Of a DNA stretch of 64,000 nt, positions 1 through 11,100 are shown piece after piece. The stretch covers positions 120,620,817 to 120,684,816 of the forward strand of contig CM043958.1 in NCBI GenBank assembly GCA_014529385.2, written 5' to 3'. Positions within the stretch are counted from its first letter, which is position 1. The number at the start of each line of letters is the position of its first letter. Under the pieces are notes generated by a model that saw only the letters and a program-made list of their open reading frames with translations, was not told the DNA's origin and ran no database searches. The position numbers and the translations under genes were made by a program. This stretch comes from Adiantum capillus-veneris. Taxonomy: Eukaryota > Streptophyta > Polypodiopsida > Polypodiales > Pteridaceae.

Positions 1-1076
1 TGGTTAACCAACCAATCTAAGGAGAAGGAGGGAGCACCTCTAGAAACCCTCCTTGGACATTAAGGTTTACAACCCTTTACTTAGAAGGACCAAATGCCCA
101 TGGGCCTTTGGTATATGCTGATGAAAGGGGACGAAAAAGCATATGTATTGAGGAAAAAACAGTAGAAGGAGTGGATGCCCTTCTAGCGTACGATGATGGG
201 GATAGATTCCGTGACGAGGAGGGAACACGTTACCTTACTGTTAAGGATCCAAAGAACTACAAAAAGTACGGGGATAATGTGGTAAAAGGGAAGATGGTTT
301 TTGAAATCACCAAAATACCTCCTCTAATAGACCTTCCTAATGCCACCCTAGTGTTTGACAAAAAGGTGACTAAAGTAACCAAGGAGCGATAGAAATCTAT
401 GAATACCTAAATGGGAGAGTTAAGACATAGTTTAGATGTCTAGCACCATTTGCCTTTGAGTTAGGCACAGAAAAGACTATGTACTTATTCTCATATGTAT
501 TAGGTGAGGGGAGTCTCATACTATATGTAGTATAGGCCAATAGAAAAATCAGAAGTAGCAAGATTGATGGCCACTAGAGTAATTTCAATAGACCTAGCTG
601 CCACTCAAGGACTAAACCCTACCCCCAGTAAATCTACTAATCCCTTTGAGGAAATGGAGGATGAGACTAGAATCCTAGCCAGGCAAGTTGGAACGATAGA
701 AATACCAATTCTTCCTTCATATCTCAACACAAATCTAGAAACGTTGCAATCATGGTTGCGACCCATAGTGACAAGGGAACAAGAGTTCTATAGAGGCGAA
801 GTCCATGTTACAAATAGTTTATATGTGACCCCTATAGTCTCACCCATGCCCAATTACTCTTCTTCTTATCCCAAGGAAAGCAAGGGACCAACAATGGTGC
901 AAACCACAACAGGATTCCCCTATATGAAGAGAATCAAAACAGAAAGAGGGTTTGCATTGGAACCATTTTTTGAAAGTTCATATAGAGGATATGGGACAGG
1001 AGGTGCAGTTGACGGAAGATTGAGACCTGGACAAGACCCCGTGAGGATAGAAGGACGAGGAGATTCCACAATTTGA
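1..1076 (+). pseudogene. Ty3/gypsy gag N-terminal region, degenerate (element E1)
   Basis: Two readable pieces (108-392 and 564-1076) are separated by stops and frame changes. The piece at 108-392 aligns by eye with the N-terminal gag extension of the two other gypsy elements here (about 5640-5880 and 60470-60740): a Tyr, an acidic run, a glycine-rich turn, then a VKDPKNYKKYG-like stretch matching their VKEPDVIDKWG. It is therefore the pre-capsid part of a related but diverged element. The 5' end, including any LTR, is outside the window. It is not expected to be translated. Confidence 0.6.
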
Positions 1077-1117
1077 CTAATGGAACAAAGACGTGTTAGA
1101 CCTTTTCAAGTCCAGAA

Positions 1118-1987
1118 ATGGGTACACAAAAGGTATTCAGGAGAAGGGATCCTAGAGATCATGTGGCAACATTCTTGAGGGTGATCCGAGTAGAAGATGT
1201 TAGAGACTTCGATACACAATTTGCAGGATTTGGACTCACCCTAGAGGAAGACGCAACCACCTGGTTTGATTCTGTTGAAAGACGAGATTTTGGGACCATC
1301 AAAGAAGTTCTTGATGAGTTTGTGGAGGTATTCTCTCAAAGAGGTATAGCCCACAATACTGTCTCACAAATCCACAAGTTTAAACAGAAAGAGGGAGAAT
1401 CTGTCAGGAAGGCAGCCCTACGGCTGAAACAATACGTAAAGTTCTATCCAATGGAAGAACTACCTACTCAATCCACACTAATGTTGATATTTATCCAAGG
1501 ATTGAGAAATGCAGACCTTCAAAAGGATTTGCATATGAAGAATAGCCCCACTCTAAATGAGTTAACCAAAGAGGCTTTATTCCTTGTACATAAATGTGAG
1601 ATCTACAGAGTTGGAGATATAAGAGACATAGATGATGATTCATTATCTCAACAAAGTGGGTTGAAGTTTGGAAAGGCAGTACAACGAAATGAACCAGGAA
1701 TAAATCAAGAGCGACTGATAGAGGAGGTGCTAAAGAGGATTAGCCCATTTGCGAAGCCACAGGCTAAGCCACAGGCTAAGCCACAGGCTAAGCCACAGGC
1801 TAAGCCTTTAAAGTGGTGTGCTATTGAACAAAAATGGACAAATCATGTTACCGAGGAATGCTACTATAATAAAGGGTATGTGAGAGAACGACAGTATGTT
1901 TCCCAACCGCAAGCAGCACCACCTCAAGTGCCACCTATACCTAGATATACTGCGAGGAATTTGCCAGGACCAGCTGGGGTTGAATGA
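1118..1987 (+). pseudogene. Ty3/gypsy Gag capsid domain (element E1)
   Basis: An open frame of 289 codons with the Retrotrans_gag signature: an ATTWFDSV block, HNTVSQIHKFKQKEGESV, LRLKQYVKFYP and FIQGLRNADLQKDL, in the usual order for plant gypsy capsids. Residues about 212-230 are a short perfect repeat of AKPQ encoded by a 12-bp unit (about 1753-1806), probably slippage. Downstream sits a KWCAIEQKWTNH block that recurs in the other two gypsy gags of the window. The frame closes at 1987 and the next piece continues in another frame, so the polyprotein is broken. Capsid assignment is from the family pattern; the element is inactive as seen. Confidence 0.8.
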
Positions 1988-2041
1988 CCACAACCAGTTT
2001 TAGGACAACAACCACCACTCCCAGGGACAAGACCGATCGGT

Positions 2042-2556
2042 GTGAGATACACGCTCGCTATGGAAGAACTAGAGGAACAAGCCTTAGTGCATGTCCCTGT
2101 TTATTACAAAGAGCCAAGTGAAACAATGGCCTGCCCAACATACTACCCACCAGAAGAGCCGAGAGCGCCAGAATCATGGAGTATCATTGGCAATGTTGGA
2201 CCACCAATCGCGACACAGGCTGCAGGAGAAAGTAGATATAGTTTGGATGAAAGAACGTTGGTGTTCATAGCCAATGTAGGTTTCAATGGACCAAGACCTA
2301 CTTACCAACAGAGGGGTGCTCAAGGAGCTCCACGACAAATGTTGGGGCCTTGCTATAAATGTGGAGGTGACCATCTTATGACAGATTGTCCTCATTTGGA
2401 AATTGTCTGAGTCAATGTGTATTGTCCAGACTGCGGCATCACTCATTTGATTGCCGATTGTCCAAAAAATCCAAACAAAGCGGTTAAAACAACCATAAAT
2501 ATTTTGGAGGCTATCCCTTCAAGAAATGGTTCCGAAAATGAAACAATAATACCTAT
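2042..2556 (+). pseudogene. Ty3/gypsy Gag zinc-knuckle region, cut by nested insertion (element E1)
   Basis: Two nucleic-acid-binding knuckles are visible, CYKCGGDHLMTDC and CPDCGITHLIADC, both C-x2-C-x3-H-x4-C, one residue shorter than the classical CCHC spacing. They lie in two frames (2042-2410 and 2417 onward). The homologous region of the second element goes on after the VINVVQVIPSSSS block, whereas here the matching TINILEAIPSRNG block runs straight into the LTR start at 2557. The gag is thus interrupted by insertion of element E2; its remainder is not found elsewhere in the window. Confidence 0.7.
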
Positions 2557-2992
2557 TGTTAGTAGCAAGCTAACACGGATACCATTTTTCAGAGCTCTTA
2601 TTGTGAAAACACTTACTATTTTTGATAAATCAAGAATATTGTAACTCCTATTTTTTGGATAAACCTTATAATTGATGAGCCAGGGCTACAAGCTTCCAGA
2701 TTGTATCAACCTGTCATTACCTATCTTTAGTTAGAGCTCCCAAATTATTAGTTTTGACCACCAAAAACCTCGGCTAAGGTATAAAAACCAATTTTTGTAA
2801 GTTATTATTAAGTTTTGAATAATAAAATACACAGCGTGAGCTAACGGCGCTCACTTCTCTCCTTCTCGCGCTTCCTACTCCCTCCTCTGTTGTCACATTG
2901 CAGTTGCGTTTGTTGCATTGCAACCGCATGTAAGAGCTCTACGCATTGACGTAAACACATTACAATATTTTGTAGCTTTTGGCGTCGCTGAC
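2557..2992 (+). mobile_element. 5' LTR of gypsy element E2
   Basis: A sequence of about 436 bp repeated on the minus strand at 61303-61736 and 61737-62169. It starts TGTTAGTAGCAAGCTAACA (a short stem-loop) and ends near GGCGTCGCTGAC. It holds a TATA-like box at about 2780 and an AATAAA further on. The end is not certain: TGGCGTCG just inside it could be the start of a primer-binding site (many plant gypsy sites start TGGCG), which would shorten the LTR by about 15 bp. Confidence 0.8.
2780..2787 (+). promoter_or_regulatory. TATA-like box of the E2 LTR
   Basis: TATAAAAA preceded by GGCTAAGG, conserved as TATAAAAG at the same place in both minus-strand LTRs (near 61510 and 61945). It lies about 40 bp before the conserved ACACAGCGTGAGCT block, a plausible U3/R boundary. 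Confidence 0.55.
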
Positions 2993-4152
2993 CCGCGGCC
3001 TAATTTCATCATAAGTAGGAATTTACACTTCAAAATAAAAAACTAAGCATAGGCGGGGTATTGGGGCATAGTTGCTAAGCATTAAGGTGCATTCTGTGTC
3101 GAAAACGACTAGGTCAAAAATCCATTGCTGTTAATAATCATGATTGTTTCACTTGACCGAAAGTGGAATTTGAGACCATAAGCATGTGTGCTTAGGTCTT
3201 ATAAACATGTCCTAGACGTTTCATTATGTTTGGATGTCATTTGATGGATGTGATTTGTTTGCCGATGAGCGATTGGCTTTTGGTGATTTCAGTCACTCCA
3301 GTGTAGCTTGAGATAGATGCGAGTTGTTTGTTGTTTTCCGAGAGGTTGACAACCTCTTGTAGCCTCTATGTGGTAGTCGAGTCAGCTTCATCCCATGGAT
3401 TGACAATTTAATTGTGATTCTCGCTTGCAATAAGATAGGATAATGAGGTGAGACACACGTCCCACCATTGTCGGGGATCGAAGAGACCTAAACTAGGAAA
3501 AAACATGAGTGTCTTGTGAAGTTATGCTTTAACTTCCTCTAGGATCTCCTAGAGTAAAAAATTTCTTTCTAGAAACCGCATAGCCTAAGATTGTCGTCTT
3601 TTGCTGTGTAGAGGTAGCTTGGAAGTAATCGTACTTGCCGAGTACCTTTAGGATTGTAGGATTATAGAGCTAGATTAGGGTTTTGAGAACGATTGATAGA
3701 CGAGACAAGTCTTAAGATGAATGCTCAGAAAACCATAAAAAACAAGAAAACGAGTGTTTGTGGACACTTTCCACAACCTCATTGCATGAGAACCTAGGAG
3801 TAAGGTAAGTAGGATCCGAGGTGGATTTCAGAACATTTCTCTCTCCAAAAGAATCATTGTGAGTTGTATTTGAAGTTGTAGAATTTCAGGTCTACGGCTA
3901 GAAATAGTACGAAAAGACTCCAAACCACTCAATCCGCCTGGAGAGTATGCTTAAAAGTTGTTTGAACCAGTGGGTAAGTTCAAGGACACTTTAAGGTAAA
4001 AATTTCAAGAGTTTGAAAAAACTCATGTATTATTTACTTTTTCTTGATATTTTAGGCCAAATTAAGTTTTGACTTGATTCCTAAGCTTAAAATAGCTCAT
4101 TAAAAGACTGTCCATGAAAAAAGTGCAAAAAATTATTCATTTTAGGCATAAA

Positions 4153-4174
4153 GTAAATAATCACGATTATTTAC
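4153..4174. repeat. 22-bp palindrome, leader copy 1
   Basis: GTAAATAATC-AC-GATTATTTAC, one base away from the perfect palindrome G-TAAATAATCGCGATTATTTA-C. Confidence 0.75.
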
Positions 4175-4436
4175 TTTCAGCTCAAATTTGACCAAGGTTG
4201 ATACCAGTGACTCATTGCATGTGTACAAACAACTTTTGTAAAGGCACATTGGATTTGGATCACCAAACTGGCAAAAAACTAGGTATAAACTAAAGTTTGT
4301 ATTGACTTTCTGAAACTTGAGTGTAAATTGGGAAAAAATGTCCAAACTCAATAAAATTTGATTCATAGGCTTATATTGATGTGATCGACATGAGTACATG
4401 CTCACTTGACAAAAAATATGCAAAAAGTTGCCAGTT

Positions 4437-4458
4437 GTAAATAATTGTGATTATTTAC
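4437..4458. repeat. 22-bp palindrome, leader copy 2
   Basis: GTAAATAATT-GT-GATTATTTAC, 284 bp after copy 1, arms intact and the centre altered. Confidence 0.7.
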
Positions 4459-4729
4459 ATCTGTCCCATTTTTTAACTTTTTTGACTAAGTTAGCATACC
4501 ACTGGTTTTACCATGTTGTAATAAGCCCACAAACCAAATTTGTTAAGATTTGGATCATTGGATTGAAAATTGTGGCCAAATCTGCAAAGTCAGTTTACAG
4601 ACAGAAAATTGATGACCATTTGACAAAAAATAGTCCAAACTTGATGAAACTTGGCTAGAGACCTTAAGTTGAAGTGCTTGACAGATCTGTGTCACGGTTG
4701 GGACAAAAACTTGCAAAAAAATAGCCAGA

Positions 4730-4751
4730 GTAAATAATCGCGATTATTTAC
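4730..4751. repeat. 22-bp palindrome, leader copy 3 (perfect)
   Basis: G-TAAATAATCGCGATTATTTA-C equals its own reverse complement over all 22 bases; 293 bp after copy 2. Confidence 0.8.
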
Positions 4752-5012
4752 ATCTGCTTCAAAATTGACAATCTTGCATATTTGAGTATACCACAAGGTC
4801 AAGCATATCAAGTAGACCACACAAATCAATTTTGGTGAAATTTGGATCACAAAAGTGAGACTTAAGCCAGATTCTTGAAATCAGAGTCTATGAACATGAA
4901 AGAATTGATAAACTTGAACAGATTTTGTCTAAACTTGTTGAAACTTGTCCAAGGGCCTTAACAGGTTGTACACTTGGAAAATCAAGCCAAAAAGTGCAAA
5001 AAATTGACAAAA

Positions 5013-5034
5013 GTAAATAATTGCGATTATTTAT
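5013..5034. repeat. 22-bp palindrome, leader copy 4
   Basis: GTAAATAATT-GC-GATTATTTAT, 283 bp after copy 3, with a change at the last base and one in the centre. Confidence 0.7.
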
Positions 5035-5444
5035 TACTGCAACACAGAGACACCAATTTTGACTTTTGAACTTGTACAGTGTTAGACAAGCATAATACAA
5101 AGCCACTGGGCAATTTTGGGTTCAATCGGATCCAAATTGGTACATGTTCACTCAGTTCTCAAGTTGCATATTAATCCTTTGATTTTTGTCAAATATGAGT
5201 TTGAAAATTTCAATTGTTGACTCAATTAACTCGATTTGCAGTGATACATAGAGACCAATTACAATAGCTAGCAAAAACTATACGGTCTTTGTGAAAGAAT
5301 AGCTAACTTGATCAAATTTGTACAGGAATCAGGTGGCAGACAAGGAATCAGTAGCTTGACAGAAGTTACAATCAAGTTTTTCAAAAGAAATTGACGACAA
5401 GTCAATCCAAAGGTAAGTACTCTATCCAGGGCTCATAAGTCTTT

Positions 5445-6295
5445 ATGAACCTTAGATTTGGTCGTGTACTAGGAAATCAGGGTATATATGGAGAAACCTC
5501 CAGTAGAGTATCCACTGAAGAAAGCGTGAATCAAGGTAATTCCTTGCACACTATTCTTGAAGAAGTCTTAGACACTTTCTCAGATTCAACATCTGAAATG
5601 TCTTCTTATTCGACTCACTCGGACACCGGAACAACAATGCACTATAAGCATATACTTTCATTTTACAAAACTAATCGCCATGGAGCTCATGTTTACCTAG
5701 ATCCTAATGAAGAGTATGCTATTTGCATTGATGACCATGGTATTGAGTTTGAAGAGGAGATCATGGCAACTAAACAAGGAAAAACGTACATGGATAGAAA
5801 TGGATCTCAGTGTTTACAAGTCAAAGAGCCTGACGTGATAGACAAATGGGGGTTAGAAGTAAATACCATATGGCCACAAAAGAAGGACCACCAACATTAG
5901 AATTCGAGGGATATCATCAAGTTGATTTGAAGCCTTTGAAATCGCTTAGTACAGATAATCCTAGTATCGGAGTCTATTGTTGGGAGGATAGAAATGTAAA
6001 AGATCTTCTGTGGACGTCGCATGCCGAATCAGGATAAATGACGGCCATGAAGATCATCTATATCTTCAAGATCAAAGATAAGGGATCATCAGATCGACAG
6101 ACCTACCTATTTAGGGATTGTTATAATAACAACTTTGTTATGATGAATCCTGAGGAGGTAGAACAAACCAAATATCAGGGGTATTCAATAAGGGATTGGA
6201 TATTGGATCAAGGACTAGAAACTATTCCAAGAGATGAACACCGTGAGAGATCATCTGAGAGTAATGTTAAAAAACCAGAAACCACCTCATCATGA
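5445..6295 (+). pseudogene. Ty3/gypsy Gag N-terminal extension (element E2)
   Basis: Begins MNLRFGRVLGNQGIYGE, matching the gag start of the minus-strand element (MNLRSGRVIGNQGLFGE at 60938), which supports this ATG. It reads open to 5900, changes frame, then resumes at 6038-6295. The second piece includes a KIIYIFKIKDKGS block and a FRDCYNNNFVMM block shared with the minus-strand copy. This long extension before the capsid domain has no function I recognise. At least two frame breaks make it a pseudogene. Confidence 0.7.
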
Positions 6296-7224
6296 GGAAA
6301 ACCAGTTGACACTAAGGCCAATCCAGGGCTACATGAGTCACTATTTCCAACAGAGTGGTTTAAAGGACTCATAACATGACCAACTGCCAGGAGAGTGGGA
6401 GTTGAACCAAATAGACGCGTCAGACCAACTGATTTTCAAAAATGGGTTAGAAAATACAGTGGATCAGGGGATACATACGACCACTCAGCAGGCTTTAAGC
6501 AAGTGCTAAGAGCAGAACGCATATTCGATTTCCATACTCAATCAAGGGGTTTGGAATGACATTAGAAGGAAAAGCATTGACATGGTTCCAAAACATTCCA
6601 CCAAGGTCAATCATGGACTTGAACACATTCGCTCAAGGATTTGTAACTGATTGTTCCAAAACGGGGATCAAACACAATACGGTAGCTCAAATCTACTTTG
6701 TTAAACAGAAACATGGTGATTCTGTTAGGGATTGTGCAACTCAAATGAAACAATACATTTCCACATGCCCAGGGCTAGAGATACCTGCAGAAGAATGACT
6801 AGTATCATTGTTTATAGAGGGACTGCTAAACAAAGAACTTCATGCTATATTGTATAGCAAGAAGCATACAACCCTAGAAGAGTGTGTGTCAGATGCTATT
6901 GACTTAGGAGAAAATTGTGATATTTTCAATGAAGAAGATGTCCCTAAGGATAACCAAAGTGAGAAAACAACATCCACTAAACGAGCTCAAGTGGGAACAG
7001 CTGCTGCAGCACCACTTTCAGCCATAGAAGACATGCTCAAAAGGATGAATGACACGATGAATAACATGCAAAAAGCACCTATAAGGGGACCAGGACAAGG
7101 GATACCTCAACAAGGACAACCAATTAGACCACAAAAATGGTGTGCAATCGATGGACCAACCATGAGACCAATGAGTGCTACTATCGACCAAAGTATGATG
7201 GGAATGTTCAGTACGTATCCATGA
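6296..7224 (+). pseudogene. Ty3/gypsy Gag capsid domain (element E2)
   Basis: The capsid signature is readable across three frames: RAERIFDFHTQ at about 6510, then MTLEGKALTWFQNIP (6556-6798), HNTVAQIYFVKQKHGDSVR, QMKQYISTCPG, a TGA at about 6796-6798, then LFIEGLLNKELHAIL (6808-7224). The same blocks in the same order occur at 59271-59867 on the minus strand. It ends with a proline/glutamine-rich linker (about 7080-7135) and a KWCAID block. One stop and several frame changes inactivate it. Confidence 0.8.
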
Positions 7225-7930
7225 GACCACAAGGACAACCCATGTACATATACCAGCCTAACATGGCACCAGCTCAAAGACCACCTATGGGTATGGAAAG
7301 ACCTCAACCCGTGTTGGGTCAACAACCTCCGTCTCCAGGACATAATGCAGTGCCTATAAAGTACATGCACTCCGAGGGAGTCATAGATGAACAAGCACTA
7401 GTGCCTCTTACACCTATGCTGAGCCTAGTCCATCTACCGTCATGGTAGAAGGAGATTGGTATAATTCACACCCACCACCAATGGAAGAACTTGTGACTTA
7501 TGCTCCACTAAAGCTTGCATCAATGTATCACGTGGCTAATCAAGGTGTTAGACCTCCTATGGTAAGACCCATGGTTAAGCCAAGAATGGGAAACTGTCAT
7601 AACTGTGGTGCAGATGATCATTGGAAAAATAAATGCCCAAAGCTTGACAAGAACCTTAAGCCAGTTGAAGCTTGTTTCATACAATGTTGCAAAAAGGGAG
7701 GACACTTCCCGGAAGATTGTCCAAAAAATCCTTTAAACAAGGGTAAAATGGTAATAAATGTAGTCCAAGTGATACCTAGTAGCTCATCTAAGAGTGAACC
7801 GATTGTTTTGATCAAGGTAATCACTAGAGCCCAGGCTAAGAAAAAGAAACATAACTCCTCTCATAATTCGAAGAATACAAAAATTGCCTCTCAAAAGACC
7901 AAAAGAAGCAGAAGCAAAGGTATGAGATGA
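7137..7930 (+). pseudogene. Ty3/gypsy Gag linker and two zinc knuckles (element E2)
   Basis: A proline/glutamine/methionine-rich linker (7137-7448) leads into two knuckles at about 7595-7725: CHNCGADDHWKNKC (C-x2-C-x4-H-x4-C, classical) and CIQCCKKGGHFPEDC with a longer C-to-H spacing. A basic stretch rich in Lys and Arg follows (KKKKHNSS, KTKRSRSKG), fitting nucleic-acid binding. Organisation is identical to 58195-59147 on the minus strand. Confidence 0.75.
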
Positions 7931-8460
7931 GAAGGCAGAAACAAAAGGCTGAAATTGAGGAAAAAGCAAAGAAACTATTCCAGGAAAAGTTGAAAGAAAA
8001 TGGAAGCAAAATCAAAGAAACAACTGTGAAATCTGGAGGATCAATTTTGGTTGATGAAAAATTTGAGCCTATTAATGCAGCCTTGGAAGCCTACCAGGCA
8101 GAACTTAAAGTAGGCCAAAACATGGAAAACAAATGGAAAAACTATCCTTCTCTAGACATAGCAGCAGCTAAGCTTGAAGCTTATCAAAATTTGGTAAGAA
8201 TCACGCAAGAAATGTTGGAAAAACAAAAACCCAAGCTTGAAAGTACGGCAAAACCCGAGGAGCTTATGGTAAGAGATAATTAAGAAAAATCGGAAGTGGT
8301 GGTAGAATCCGACATTGAACCAAAAGAGCCAAAACTTATAGTGTCGGAAAATGAAGATGCCTTAGACAAAATTCCATTCGTAGAGGAAGACTGGCCACGA
8401 CACTTATGGAAAAATGTTAGAGAGACCAATGATGGGAGCCTAACTCTAAAGTCAGCTCCT
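7927..8460 (+). pseudogene. Gag C-terminal/pre-protease region of E2, cut by a copia insertion
   Basis: A charged helical stretch (MRRQKQKAEIEEKAKKL) followed by EAYQNLVRITQEMLEKQKPK, matching the minus-strand copy at 57900-58450. A TAA at 8281 interrupts it but the frame stays readable (IPFVEEDWPRHLWK) up to 8460, where the copia LTR begins. In the uninterrupted copy the same sequence continues from CAGCTCCT into ATAGAGGAAGACTGG. Protease, RT and integrase of E2 are absent. Confidence 0.75.
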
Positions 8461-8670
8461 TGTTGGAATTAGGGTTGCAGAGAAATGCACACAGCTTGGA
8501 CAAGTAGAAGGAAGATCAAGGCACACAATAGAGAGTGTGTTACTTAGTATGAAATGGAAAGATAGATAGCCCTAGAGTGATGGGCGTATATACAATGCTT
8601 GGGGGAAAAAACCTCCTAAAGAGGGAAAAAATGATGCGGCGCACATCACTACCACATGTATATGGTAACA
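8461..8670 (-). mobile_element. Ty1/copia 3' LTR (210 bp)
   Basis: Read on the minus strand it runs from TGTTACCATATACATG to TAATTCCAACA, i.e. TG...CA ended. It lies directly downstream of the copia RNase H and a polypurine tract. The left edge is exactly where the gypsy E2 gag is interrupted. No second copy of this LTR was seen, so the target duplication cannot be read. Confidence 0.8.
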
Positions 8671-8680
8671 AATCCCCCCT
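8671..8680 (-). promoter_or_regulatory. Copia polypurine tract
   Basis: Minus strand AGGGGGGATT directly in front of the LTR start, the expected plus-strand priming site. Confidence 0.65.
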
Positions 8681-8702
8681 GGAGTGATGCGGTGAATGAG
8701 AG

Positions 8703-9175
8703 CTAGCACATGAGTAAAGGGAAGTGCCATGCCTTGAGGACATGATCAGTCCACAATGGGGAGTAAGCCCAAAGCTTTGTGGAAAGCTTCAAGTTCTCAC
8801 GAGACAATGTCTTTGTGAAAATATCTGTAAGGTTGTCCTGTGTTGGCACATAAGCCAAGCTGATCTCTCCTACTGAGAGCCTCTCCCTGACATAGTGGTA
8901 ATGCACCTCAATGTGATTTGTGCGAGCATGAAAAACTGGGTTTCTCGTAACTACCAATGTGCTCTGACTGTCAGTGTAGATAGTGTTGGCAGTGTCATGT
9001 CCAACACCCAAATCAGCCATAAGGCATCTGAGCCATACACACTCAACCGTAGATGTGAAGATTGCCCTGTACTCAGCCTCACATCTTGAAGTGGCCACAG
9101 TAGGTTGCTTCTTGATCAACCATGATACACATGAACTGCCAAGCATGAAACAAAAACCACTTGTGGACACTCACG
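8703..9175 (-). pseudogene. Ty1/copia RNase H, C-terminal end of Pol, 5'-truncated
   Basis: The translated stretch contains STSGFCFMLGSSCVSWLIKKQ-like, SRCEAEYRAI, YTDSQSTLVV, RTNHIEVHYHYVRER, and LTDIFTKTL motifs. These are the classical copia RNase H and the ADIFTK-type end of the polyprotein. Key acidic residues (E of EAEY, D of YTDSQS) are present. The coding similarity stops at about 9175, where GC-richer unrelated DNA begins, so everything 5' (gag, integrase, RT) is missing. Most likely a truncated or recombined insertion. Confidence 0.85.
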
Positions 9176-9332
9176 TTGTGACGGACGCAAAGCGGACCCC
9201 GAACCCCGACGGCCTCTAAAACGACGGGGTCCGAATGGCGGGCCTCGAGCCGGCCACGGTAAAGTGAACAGGGGGCACCACCTAGCTTTGAGCAGCTAGG
9301 ACGCAAACCACGATGATATGAACACCGCTAAC

Positions 9333-9336
<4 letters not shown>
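9176..9336. other. Unexplained GC-rich junction sequence
   Basis: CpG-containing DNA between the truncated copia element and the microsatellite. No ORF, LTR or RNA structure that I recognise. Confidence 0.4.
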
Positions 9337-9530
<194 letters not shown>

Positions 9531-10440
9531 TTTTCAAATGATGAAAACCCCTCGGGGTGTGAGGGTGAATTATTCCTGCAACATTTACAAAGTGGCATGC
9601 CGTGGTGGTAGAGAGATAGGGAGAGAGGTGGTGCAACCTACTTGGTGCGTTCTCTAAGACGACTCAATGATTGTGAATACTTACTACCAAGAGCGTGTAT
9701 ACTTGTGTGCATCGACCATTGGAGTCGAGAGATGGATGTGGTTCCCTTCGCATGGTGCAATTCCCAAGGCAAACCCAACACACAAACCCCCCTTCTCGTG
9801 ATGGCGATGGTGTCAATCCTTCCCACTACACTCTACCAAATGCTTGGCTCCTCATGAATTGCCCCCCCCCCCCCCCCCCCTCGATAGTGACCTCTCAGTG
9901 CCAATTTATAGGTGTTGGCTGCTTGCATTATGGTAATCCTAGTGTGGTTAGGGTAAGCTTAATCGGGGAGACAAAGCAAGTGGTGGGCCCGGTGTGGTTG
10001 ACCCTTGCTTTGTTTTGGGAGGTTATTAAAAGATGGGAATCTCTAAGTGGGCCTTTGTGACCACCACCTAGAGAGAGGATACAAAAAATGGGAATTTACA
10101 ATGGCTCGGGTGAAAACTGAAGATAATGATGAAAATAACCTATAAATTACTGGAATGGCGTCGTGGTTGCGTGTTGCCGGCGAATGGTGTGCTGCCGGTG
10201 CGTCGATGTCGAGCGTACTTCTTTTCGGAGTCGACCGGGGCATGCCTTCGGCACATTTTCTCTTTTTGTTGTTGGCGGCACGTGCTTTGGATCCTTCTTC
10301 TTTATTCGTCGATGTCGTAGTCGTAACCTTTGTTTTTTTTTTTTGTATTTGTGGTGCGGTGCGTATATGCGTGTGTGTGTGTATGTATTGGTGCATGAGA
10401 GCGGATGTGTGTGTATGTACATGTATGTGTGTGTGCGTGG
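9531..10440. other. Anonymous sequence with a poly-C run
   Basis: Mostly non-repetitive DNA with a run of about 20 C at 9861-9880, a T-run near 10330 and a start of TG-rich DNA near 10370. Overlapping ORFs exist on both strands but show no domain, codon pattern or conserved motif. Confidence 0.5.
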
Positions 10441-11019
10441 GAAGGGGGCTTTAATATATACAATATATATATATATTTATTTATTTATTTATGTTTTTTT
10501 CGTTGATGGTTGACGGCCAGCTGCTTGCTAAACTACGCGAGGCGGATTGGGGGGAAAGATGGGGTAGAGAGAGAGCGTGAGTGTGTGTGGTGTGTGTGTG
10601 TGTACGTGTGTGGGTATGGTGTGTGTGTAGAGAGCGGATGACGGTTTGATGACGGTCTGCTGCGGCCTGAGCGCGCAGGTGGGAGAGAGATAGGGTGGTT
10701 CGGTTGTGGGCTCGTGCACAACGTCAAAGGGGGAGAGTGATGGTGTGTGTGTGTGTGTGTGTGGAGAGAGAGAGAGAGAGAGGGAGGTTCTACTCCTGCT
10801 ATCGGTGAGAAGGAGAGAGAGAGAGAGAGATTGGTCTGCGCGGCCTGAGCGCCCGAGAGGGAGAGAGAGAGGGTGGTCCGCGCCTTCGGGCTGAGAGAAG
10901 GAGAGAGTGTGAGAGGGAGAGGGAGGGATAGGGTGTGTAGGTAGAGAGGGTGTGTAAGGGAGGGAGTGTGTGTGGATAAGGGAGAGAGAGGGAGTGTTTT
11001 TTTGGCGCCTTCACAGGCT

Positions 11020-11092
<73 letters not shown>

Positions 11093-11100
11093 AGAGTGAG
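10441..11100. repeat. TA/GT/GA simple-sequence region
   Basis: TA-rich at 10455-10495, GT and GA blocks from 10560, and an uninterrupted GA stretch at about 11020-11090. The + strand is almost free of pyrimidine runs, so minus-strand Ser/Leu ORFs here are artefacts. Confidence 0.9.

Larger units (their letters stand above)
2993..5444 (+). repeat. Expanded untranslated leader of E2 with about 285-bp diverged tandem repeats
   Basis: The first about 270 bp and the last about 100 bp match the short (about 360 bp) leader of the minus-strand element at 60939-61302, ending in the same context before the gag ATG. Between them about 2 kb is added. From about 4080 it is made of diverged tandem units spaced 284, 293 and 283 bp, each carrying a 22-bp palindrome and AAAAAnTTGACAAA-like and AAATTTGGATCA-like blocks. 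No coding capacity is seen; the short ORFs are AT-rich noise. The part at about 3290-4080 has no recognisable content. Confidence 0.7.

Noticed and set aside
4142-5106. Short ORFs in the E2 leader
   Set aside because: AT-rich, not conserved between repeat units, and interrupted by the palindromes.
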